DNA of 7,062 nucleotides from Mucilaginibacter sp. (GTDB lineage Bacteria; Bacteroidota; Bacteroidia; Sphingobacteriales; Sphingobacteriaceae): the NCBI GenBank assembly GCA_019235595.1, contig JAFAKI010000413.1:1-7062 (forward strand), given 5' to 3'. Below, piece by piece: positions 1-5,571 of the stretch (the stretch's first letter is position 1; every line of letters begins with the position of its first letter). Made by a program: the position numbers and the translations under genes. The notes below the pieces were generated by a model. The model made no database searches and was not told where the DNA came from. It saw only the letters and a list, made by a program, of their open reading frames with translations.

Positions 1-1
1 T

Positions 2-661
2 TCTACAGCGCTGATGCTTTTTGGGGTAAGTATATTATTGTTGATCATCGGTCGTATCAGTATCAAACAAATAGCCATTACTTGTTTGGCGGGTGCTGTC
101 TTGCTTGCAGGAGTTATCTTTTTGGGACCCAGAAGACACACGTATATCTCGCGTATGCAAACTTTTATGCATCCTGAAAAGACGAATGCGGATAAATCGT
201 TCCAGTCAGATCATGCTAAAATAGCCATTGCTACCGGAGGATTATTTGGGAAAGGCTTAGGCCATAGTGAAGAGAAGAATTACTTACCGGAAGCATTTTC
301 GGACGAGATATATGCGGTGATCATTGAGGAAGGGGGATTATTTGCCGGGTTGGCAATAATCAGTATTTACCTGTTCCTGCTATACCGCTGCATCAAAATT
401 GTAACCAAAGCGCCAAAGGCCTTTGGCGCACTATTGGCGGCAGGATTAAGTTTTAGTTTGACAATACAGGCTTTTGCAAATATGGCAGTAGCAGTGGGAT
501 TAGGCCCGGTGACGGGGGTGCCTTTGCCATTGATCAGCATGGGTGGTACGTCGATATTGTTTACCAGTGTGGCGTTTGGGATTATATTATCGGTAAGCCG
601 TGACATTGATGAACCCAAGAAGGTGGTGGTGGGTGAGATAAAAGAGGTAGCTATTGCTTAG
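2..661 (+). CDS. ftsW: FtsW, septal peptidoglycan glycosyltransferase (SEDS family), 5'-truncated by the window
   Basis: The reading frame is open from the window edge, giving the last 219 residues of a protein usually near 380 residues, so roughly the N-terminal 40 percent lies outside. SEDS proteins polymerise lipid II into glycan strands together with a class B PBP; FtsW does this at the division septum in the inner membrane. Two membrane segments come first, then a long extracytoplasmic loop with FQSDHAKIAIATGGLFGKGL and YLPEAFSDEIYAV. The Asp of that second motif (codon 302-304) aligns by eye with the catalytic Asp of FtsW/RodA. Further membrane segments follow, with the family signature GPVTGVPLPLISMGGTS. 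The C-terminal tail (DIDEPKKVVVGEIKEVAIA) is short and cytoplasmic. RodA is the main alternative, but the dcw context and signature favour FtsW. The TAG stop is the edge of a repeat array. Confidence 0.95.
   Translation, partial: STALMLFGVSILLLIIGRISIKQIAITCLAGAVLLAGVIFLGPRRHTYISRMQTFMHPEKTNADKSFQSDHAKIAIATGGLFGKGLGHSEEKNYLPEAFSDEIYAVIIEEGGLFAGLAIISIYLFLLYRCIKIVTKAPKAFGALLAAGLSFSLTIQAFANMAVAVGLGPVTGVPLPLISMGGTSILFTSVAFGIILSVSRDIDEPKKVVVGEIKEVAIA
410..429. repeat. Perfect 20-bp palindrome inside ftsW
   Basis: The half-site GCGCCAAAGG is followed directly by its exact reverse complement, with no spacer. It lies in frame and encodes APKAFG plus flanking Ala, in the loop between two membrane segments of FtsW. 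The palindrome is a direct observation. Whether it does anything is unknown, since it sits in a protein segment that looks ordinary for the family. Confidence 0.6.
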
Positions 662-692
662 ACCGAAAGTCGGAAAGGCCGGAAGTCCGAAA
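661..692. repeat. Tandem array of four 8-bp units (consensus GNCCGAAA) directly after ftsW
   Basis: Four consecutive octamers read GACCGAAA, GTCGGAAA, GGCCGGAA and GTCCGAAA. The first base is the last base of the ftsW stop codon. Units alternate between CCGA and TCGG/CCGG cores, so short CCGA/TCGG hairpins are possible in RNA. I have an unverified impression that similar GTCCGAAA strings recur between genes in Sphingobacteriaceae. Function unknown. Confidence 0.7.
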
Positions 693-699
693 GAGAATA

Positions 700-727
700 T
701 TAGGATTTAGATTTTAGGATTTAGAAT
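700..727. repeat. Direct repeat, two copies of a 14-bp AT-rich unit, upstream of murG
   Basis: TTAGGATTTAGATT is followed immediately by TTAGGATTTAGAAT (13 of 14 identical) and then a further TTA. It ends 9 bases before the murG start, so it forms most of the murG untranslated leader. With the preceding octamer array it fills nearly the whole ftsW-murG spacer. Confidence 0.75.
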
Positions 728-736
728 TTACGAAGC

Positions 737-1834
737 ATGGGCAAAAGAATAATTATCAGTGGCGGCGGTACCGGGGGGCATATCTTCCCGGCGATTGCCA
801 TTGCCAATGCTTTGAAAAAACTCGACCCTGAGACGAAGATACTTTTTGTAGGCGCGAAAGGCAGGATGGAGATGGAGCGGGTGCCCGCGGCTGGTTATGA
901 TATTGTGGGACTGGATATACAAGGCATTCAACGCAAATCGGTCTTAAAGAATTTAGCGTTACCCTTTAAACTGGTGGGGAGCGTGTTTAAGTCGATGCGC
1001 ATCATAAGGGAGTTTAAACCTGACGCGGCGGTGGGGGTCGGGGGCTATGCTTCGGGGCCATTGCTGTATGCTGCATCGTTAAAGAAAGTACCTTACCTGA
1101 TACAGGAGCAAAACTCCTTTGCGGGAGTTACTAATAAAAAATTGGGTCGGAAAGCAGAGAAAATATGCGTAGCCTTTGACGGTATGGAACAGTTTTTCCC
1201 TGCAGATAGGATAGTGAAGACGGGTAATCCGGTCCGCCGGGAATCTGTCGACATTGATGGTAAACGCGAAGAAGCTTTAAAAGAATTTAAGTTATCACCA
1301 GATAAGAAAATCATTCTGGTGGTAGGAGGTAGTTTAGGTGCGCGTACACTAAATAATAGTGTGCTCACCCATCTTCAAAAAATTAAAGATGCTGGTGTTC
1401 AGGTAATATGGCAAACAGGCAGGTATTACCACGATGACGTAAAGAAAGCGCTTAGCAGCAACAATTGCGAGGATATCCGGGTGATGGAGTTCCTGAACAG
1501 AATGGATTTGGCTTATGCAGCTGCAGATGTAATCATATCAAGGGCTGGTGCAGGTACCATAGCTGAATTGTGTATAGTAGGCAAACCGGTGATTCTGGTG
1601 CCATCACCTAACGTGGCTGAAGATCATCAAACCAAAAACGCGAAGGCTTTGCTGAGTGAGCAGGCATGCGAATATGTGTCGGATAGGAAGGCGGTCGAGA
1701 GTCTGATAGATGTCGCATTGTTATTATTAAATGACCAGCATAAACAAAAGATATTAGGCGAAAATATCCGCAAACTGGCCTTGCCTGATGCGGATATGGA
1801 CATCGCAAAAGAGGTTATTCATATAACGGGTTAA
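737..1834 (+). CDS. murG: MurG, UDP-GlcNAc:lipid I N-acetylglucosaminyltransferase
   Basis: MurG transfers GlcNAc from UDP-GlcNAc to lipid I on the cytoplasmic face of the membrane, giving lipid II, the substrate of FtsW. The 365-residue length is normal for this GT28 family enzyme. Visible motifs are the N-terminal glycine loop GGGTGGH (residues 9-15), GVGGYASGP (100-108), QEQN (123-126), TGNPVR (162-167), the second-domain loop GGSLGA (197-202), and the donor-binding SRAGAGTIAEL (268-278) followed by PSPNVAEDHQTKNA (289-302). Two Rossmann-like domains are expected, divided near residue 165. The ATG at 737 is the first start after an in-frame TAG at 722-724. It has no Shine-Dalgarno sequence, as is usual in Bacteroidota. 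A terminator-like hairpin follows 11 bases after the stop codon. Confidence 0.97.
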   Translation: MGKRIIISGGGTGGHIFPAIAIANALKKLDPETKILFVGAKGRMEMERVPAAGYDIVGLDIQGIQRKSVLKNLALPFKLVGSVFKSMRIIREFKPDAAVGVGGYASGPLLYAASLKKVPYLIQEQNSFAGVTNKKLGRKAEKICVAFDGMEQFFPADRIVKTGNPVRRESVDIDGKREEALKEFKLSPDKKIILVVGGSLGARTLNNSVLTHLQKIKDAGVQVIWQTGRYYHDDVKKALSSNNCEDIRVMEFLNRMDLAYAAADVIISRAGAGTIAELCIVGKPVILVPSPNVAEDHQTKNAKALLSEQACEYVSDRKAVESLIDVALLLLNDQHKQKILGENIRKLALPDADMDIAKEVIHITG

Positions 1835-1845
1835 TTTAAATTTCG

Positions 1846-1879
1846 GCCTCCCCGCGAGCGGTTGCTGGGGAGGCTTTTT
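1846..1879 (+). terminator. Intrinsic-terminator-like hairpin between murG and murC
   Basis: Perfect 8-bp stem GCCTCCCC (1846-1853) with GGGGAGGC (1867-1874), seven of eight pairs G-C, enclosing 13 bases and followed at once by TTTTT (1875-1879). A small inner stem AGC/GCT (1857-1859 with 1864-1866) could close the loop. It starts 11 bases after the murG stop and ends 7 bases before the murC ATG. The structure is typical of rho-independent termination; that it terminates fully here is unlikely unless murC has its own promoter overlapping it. Confidence 0.85.
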
Positions 1880-1886
1880 AAACAAC

Positions 1887-3245
1887 ATGGAGCTGCAAAA
1901 TATAAAACGGGTTTACTTGATAGGCATTGGCGGTATCGGCATGAGCGGGTTAGCACGTTACTTTGCTCACCTGGGATGCATTGTTTGCGGTTATGACAAA
2001 ACTTCGACCGACTTAACCGACCAGCTACATCATGAGGGCATACAGGTAATATTTGAAGACAGGGTTGATTGGATACCGTTCGCCTTCAAAGAACCTAATG
2101 AAAACACGCTGATTATTTATACACCCGCTATTCCAAGAGATTCAGCCATACTGAACTATTTTAAGGATAATGGCTTCGAGTTGTTCAAACGCTCGCATGT
2201 ATTGGGATTGATCAGCAGGAGTATGTTTACTATTGCCGTTGCAGGGACACATGGCAAGACTACTACCTCTTGCATGATCGCTCATATCCTTAAAGATTCA
2301 GGCAAGGATTGTTCGGCATTTTTGGGCGGTATTTCATCCAACTATAACAGCAATGTGCTTTTTGGTAAGAATAATATTGTAGTGGTTGAAGCAGACGAGT
2401 TCGACCGCTCATTTTTAACCCTGCGCCCGGATATCGCGGTCATCACTTCAATGGATGCTGATCACCTGGATATTTACGGCAATCACGAGCATCTGACAGA
2501 GTCATTCCGACAGTTTGCATCGCAGCTAAAGGAAAATGGCAGACTGATCTATCACGAGGACTTGCCGTTGACGGCTGAAGGCATAACCTATAGCGCACAT
2601 GGACCTGCCGATGTAAGGGCCGTTAATATTCGTGTTAAAGATGGCAGCTTCTATTTTGATTTTAAGAACCACCTGGAGGATATAAAGGATATTAAATTGG
2701 GTATTGCCGGCTTGCACAATATCGAAAATGCCACAGCAGCCATCGAAGTAGCCCTAAAATTGGATATCGAGCCTGCGCTTATTAAACGCGCGTTAGAGTC
2801 GTTCAGAGGGGTGAAGCGCCGTTTTGAATACATCGTAAAAACAAAGGAACACATTTACATTGATGACTATGCGCACCACCCTGAAGAGCTGCGTGCCGCT
2901 ATTTCATCCATAAAAACATTATACCCGGATAAAAAGCTCACAACAATTTTTCAACCGCACTTATATACCCGCACCCGCGATTTTGCCGATGGCTTTGCCG
3001 AGGTGCTGGACATGAGTGATGAGCTGGTTATGCTGGATATATATCCTGCAAGGGAATTACCGATAGAAGGAGTCACATCTGATATGATACTCAGCAGGAT
3101 GCAAATGTTAAATAAACGGAAATGTGGAAAACAAGAAGCCGTTGATCTTATGCGGACTGAAAAACCTGAACTACTTTTAACAGTAGGGGCAGGTGATATA
3201 GACCAGTTGGTTCAACCTTTAAAAAACGTGTTGGAAAATGTTTAA
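1887..3245 (+). CDS. murC: MurC, UDP-N-acetylmuramate--L-alanine ligase
   Basis: MurC is the cytoplasmic ATP-dependent ligase that adds L-alanine to UDP-MurNAc, the first amino-acid step of peptidoglycan precursor synthesis. At 452 residues it has the usual Mur ligase length and three domains. The N-terminal UDP-binding Rossmann domain has GIGGIGMSGLA (13-23). The central ATPase has the P-loop GTHGKTTT (120-127), EADEFDRSF (168-176), DADHLDIYGN (190-199) and the HNIENATAA segment (277-285). The C-terminal domain has GVKRRFE (308-314), DDYAHHPEE (326-334), FQPHLYTRT (355-363) and GAGDI (434-438). GIGGIGMSGLA together with DDYAHHPEE supports MurC over the related recycling ligase Mpl, as does the position in the cluster. 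Its last 8 bases overlap the ftsQ start, suggesting translational coupling. Confidence 0.97.
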   Translation: MELQNIKRVYLIGIGGIGMSGLARYFAHLGCIVCGYDKTSTDLTDQLHHEGIQVIFEDRVDWIPFAFKEPNENTLIIYTPAIPRDSAILNYFKDNGFELFKRSHVLGLISRSMFTIAVAGTHGKTTTSCMIAHILKDSGKDCSAFLGGISSNYNSNVLFGKNNIVVVEADEFDRSFLTLRPDIAVITSMDADHLDIYGNHEHLTESFRQFASQLKENGRLIYHEDLPLTAEGITYSAHGPADVRAVNIRVKDGSFYFDFKNHLEDIKDIKLGIAGLHNIENATAAIEVALKLDIEPALIKRALESFRGVKRRFEYIVKTKEHIYIDDYAHHPEELRAAISSIKTLYPDKKLTTIFQPHLYTRTRDFADGFAEVLDMSDELVMLDIYPARELPIEGVTSDMILSRMQMLNKRKCGKQEAVDLMRTEKPELLLTVGAGDIDQLVQPLKNVLENV

Positions 3246-4095
3246 AAAACTCATTTGGAAGCGCATTTTAATCGGATCGGCCTGGACAATTTGTCTGGGT
3301 GGTTTGGTTGCGCTCATGAGTTTTATTGAATTTAAAAAGTCGGGCGTCTTTTGCAAAGCTGTTAAAATTTACATTCCGGGCAACCAATATTTTATTGATA
3401 AGGAAGAAGTAGACAACATCCTGAAGTTACACCGCCACCAATTAGTTGGCCGCAATATGGAAAGCATCAACCTGCACGATCTGGAAAAAAAGCTTAGGGC
3501 CAATCCATTCATCGAATCCGCAAAAGTGTATGCAGATATGGATGGTGTGATCAAGGTAGAGATCAGTCAGCGGCAGCCGGTAATGCGGGTGATGAACCAG
3601 GCAGGGCAGGACTTTTATATCGATCAAAATGGTTTAAAAATACCCATGTCGTCAAATTTTACGGCAAAGGTATTGGTAGCCAACGGATTTATCGATGAGG
3701 CTTACGGTGGCAAACTGGATACGCTGCATACCAACATCGCCAAGCAGATATATAAAACAGTTCAGTTCATCAATAAAGATTCGCTTTGGACCGCACAGAT
3801 TGCACAGTTGTATGTAAATGCGAACCACGAGATTGAACTGATACCGCGGGTGGGTGCCAATCGGATTTTGCTGGGGAATGCCGACTCGCTGGAGAATAAG
3901 TTCCGCAACCTGCTGGTGTTTTACAAACAGGCATTGCCGCAGGTAGGGTGGGACAGGTACAAGATTATTAACGTCAAATTTGCCAACCAGGTAGTGGGGG
4001 TAAAAAGCGATAGTTTCAAAAAGGATTCGCTTAAGGCTGTGACAGCTAAAGCGGATTCAGTTAAAATGGGTAAAGATACATTCACAAACAATTAA
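3238..4095 (+). CDS. ftsQ: FtsQ/DivIB-type cell division protein
   Basis: FtsQ is a bitopic membrane protein of the divisome that links the cytoplasmic ring to the periplasmic synthases through FtsB and FtsL. The 285-residue product has a short basic N-terminus (MFKKLIWKR), one membrane segment at about residues 10-30, a POTRA-like region around 40-112 (containing NPFIESAKVYADMDGVIKVEI), and a beta-rich domain to about 255. Sequence conservation in this family is weak, so the call rests on topology, POTRA-like pattern and position between murC and ftsA. The tail from 256 on is a Lys/Ser/Asp-rich extension with three K-x-D-S-hydrophobic-K motifs, probably disordered. The start ATG lies inside the end of murC (8-base overlap) and ftsA begins 6 bases after its stop, which implies co-transcription. 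Confidence 0.9.
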   Translation: MFKKLIWKRILIGSAWTICLGGLVALMSFIEFKKSGVFCKAVKIYIPGNQYFIDKEEVDNILKLHRHQLVGRNMESINLHDLEKKLRANPFIESAKVYADMDGVIKVEISQRQPVMRVMNQAGQDFYIDQNGLKIPMSSNFTAKVLVANGFIDEAYGGKLDTLHTNIAKQIYKTVQFINKDSLWTAQIAQLYVNANHEIELIPRVGANRILLGNADSLENKFRNLLVFYKQALPQVGWDRYKIINVKFANQVVGVKSDSFKKDSLKAVTAKADSVKMGKDTFTNN

Positions 4096-4101
4096 TTAAG
4101 T

Positions 4102-5442
4102 ATGGACAAGAGTTCGACACACGAAAAAAGTTCGCCAATCGTCGTAGGATTGGATATAGGAACTACCAAAATATGTGCTATCGTCGGCCGCCGCAGTAAA
4201 AACGGTAAGATCGAGGTATTGGGTATTGGCAAAGCCGAATCGGCCGGGGTGACCCGTGGCATGGTATCGAACATTGATAAAACAGTGCAGGGTATCACCA
4301 TTGCTGTTGACGTGGCCGGTACGCAGTCAAACGTGGAGATACGCGTGGTGAACGTTGGTATAGCCGGTCAGCATATCAAAAGCTTGCAGCACCGTGGATT
4401 AATTACCCGTAAGGATTTACATACCGAGATCAGCCGTAAGGATATCGATAAACTGGTAGAGGATATGTACAACCTGGTAATGCCTCCCGGAGAGGAGATC
4501 ATCCACGTGTTACCACAGGAATTTACCGTGGATAACGAGCCGGGAATAAAAGACCCGATTGGGATGGCTGGGGTGCGCCTGGAAGCTAACTTCCACATTA
4601 TCTCCGGCCAGGTTACGGCTATCAAAAATATTGTGAAATGTGTCAACAAAGCTGGCTTGGAAAGCCAGGAACTGATACTGGAACCTCTGGCTTCGTCTGA
4701 ATCGGTATTAAGTGATGAAGAAAAAGAAGCAGGCGTGGTATTGGTGGATATAGGTGGCGGTACTACTGACGTGGCCATCTTCCACGAAGGTATTATTCGT
4801 CATACCGCAGTTATCCCATTCGGCGGTAACAGCGTGACTGAGGATATTCGCGAAGGCTGCTCTGTGATGCGCAATATCGCAGAGCAATTGAAAGTGCGTT
4901 TCGGATCGGCCTTGGCTGAAGAGAATAAAGAGAACGAGATTGTATGCGTTCCGGGATTACGCGGTCGTGAGCCAAAAGAAATATCGGTTAAAAATCTGGC
5001 TTATGTGATACAGGCACGTATGGAGGAGATCGTTGAGCATGTGTATTACGAGATCAAATCATCTGGCTACGAGAAAAAACTGATAGCAGGCATTGTGATA
5101 ACCGGTGGTGGTGCGCAGTTAAAACATTTGCCCCAATTGGTGGAATACGTTACCGGTTTGGATTGCCGCGTAGGTTACCCGAACGAGCACTTGGCTAAGA
5201 ATGAAACCCTGCCAAAGAATGTGTATGAAGAATTACAAAGCCCGACTTTCGCAACAGGTATTGGTTTGCTGATAAAAGGTATCCAGAAGATGGAATACAA
5301 TGATGTGCCACATAATGTTGAGGTGAAAGCGGACAAGAGTAAGTATACGGATGACAGGAAATTTGGCCTGTTGGGCAAGTTGCTGGAAACTGGAAAGAGA
5401 TTTATTAAGGATGATATTAAGGATGAAGATTTCCTGAAGTAA
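4102..5442 (+). CDS. ftsA: FtsA, actin-like membrane tether for FtsZ
   Basis: FtsA is an actin-fold ATPase that binds the FtsZ C-terminal peptide, anchors the ring to the membrane and recruits later division proteins. The 446 residues carry the actin-family nucleotide motifs: phosphate-1 VVGLDIGTTKICA (14-26), phosphate-2 VLVDIGGGTTDVAIF (213-227) and adenosine loop IAGIVITGGGAQLKHL (328-343). The FtsA-specific 1C subdomain lies around 85-165. The C-terminus has a likely amphipathic membrane-targeting helix, KFGLLGKLLETGKRFIKD (420-437), but unlike the E. coli protein it continues with a short acidic tail (DIKDEDFLK). MreB and DnaK are excluded by the 1C region and gene order. The start at 4102 has no Shine-Dalgarno sequence; the stop is doubled (TAATAA). 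Confidence 0.97.
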   Translation: MDKSSTHEKSSPIVVGLDIGTTKICAIVGRRSKNGKIEVLGIGKAESAGVTRGMVSNIDKTVQGITIAVDVAGTQSNVEIRVVNVGIAGQHIKSLQHRGLITRKDLHTEISRKDIDKLVEDMYNLVMPPGEEIIHVLPQEFTVDNEPGIKDPIGMAGVRLEANFHIISGQVTAIKNIVKCVNKAGLESQELILEPLASSESVLSDEEKEAGVVLVDIGGGTTDVAIFHEGIIRHTAVIPFGGNSVTEDIREGCSVMRNIAEQLKVRFGSALAEENKENEIVCVPGLRGREPKEISVKNLAYVIQARMEEIVEHVYYEIKSSGYEKKLIAGIVITGGGAQLKHLPQLVEYVTGLDCRVGYPNEHLAKNETLPKNVYEELQSPTFATGIGLLIKGIQKMEYNDVPHNVEVKADKSKYTDDRKFGLLGKLLETGKRFIKDDIKDEDFLK

Positions 5443-5464
5443 TAATTTATTAACAATGGCTGAC

Positions 5465-5506
5465 TTTTCCACATTATCGACAATTGTGGAAAAACATTGT
5501 TGAAAA
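5465..5506. promoter_or_regulatory. Cluster of four DnaA-box-like 9-mers in the ftsA-ftsZ spacer
   Basis: Compared with the E. coli-type box TTATCCACA, the sites are TTTTCCACA at 5465-5473 (+, one mismatch), TTATCGACA at 5474-5482 (+, one mismatch), TTTTCCACA on the minus strand at 5485-5493 (one mismatch), and TTTTCAACA on the minus strand at 5498-5506 (two mismatches). The first and third form a perfect 9-bp inverted repeat around an 11-base centre. The sites are seen directly; binding by DnaA is inference, and the exact box of this organism is not known from the window. Another operator protein could use the same palindrome. Confidence 0.5.
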
Positions 5507-5509
5507 ACA
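5484..5509. repeat. Two tandem 13-bp direct repeats upstream of ftsZ
   Basis: TTGTGGAAAAACA (5484-5496) is followed directly by TTGTTGAAAAACA (5497-5509), 12 of 13 identical. Each copy contains one of the minus-strand DnaA-box-like sites, so the array looks like a duplicated binding site on nearly the same face of the helix. Confidence 0.75.
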
Positions 5510-5525
5510 TGTATTATTACATTGG
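5497..5525 (+). promoter_or_regulatory. Possible Bacteroidota-type promoter for ftsZ
   Basis: TTG at 5497-5499 and TACATTGG at 5518-5525 are 18 bases apart. They resemble the Bacteroidota primary-sigma pattern TTTG / TAnnTTTG, the second box missing one position. A start near 5530 would leave a leader of about 40 bases before ftsZ. The match is imperfect, and the -33 element falls within the 13-bp repeats, so a factor bound there could block or tune it. Confidence 0.3.
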
Positions 5526-5571
5526 GTAAATAAAATAATTCGTAGTTCACATTTAGCTGGAAATAAGGAAT

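Noticed and set aside
661..727. Repeats after ftsW as a CRISPR array
   Set aside because: Units are 8 and 14 bases with no spacers; they lack the 25-40 base repeat and unique spacer structure.
3123..3131. Isolated TGTGGAAAA (DnaA-box-like) inside murC
   Set aside because: A single copy in coding sequence with no neighbouring sites; plausible by chance in an AT-rich codon context.
4591..4602. 12-bp TTCCACATTATC in ftsA identical to part of the ftsA-ftsZ spacer
   Set aside because: About one to two such 12-bp matches are expected by chance in a window of this size, and this copy is in codons of a conserved protein segment.
4368..4778. Antisense open frame of 136 codons opposite ftsA
   Set aside because: Serine-rich shadow frame within a well-conserved gene, without any family resemblance.
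5465..5493. Inverted repeat after ftsA as an intrinsic terminator
   Set aside because: The stem is AT-rich with an 11-base loop and is followed by an A-run and not a T-run, so it does not look like a rho-independent terminator on the + strand.
5565..5570. AAGGAA as a Shine-Dalgarno site for ftsZ
   Set aside because: It ends one base before the ATG at 5572, too close for normal pairing, and about 13 bases before the alternative ATG at 5584; no other gene here has such a site.
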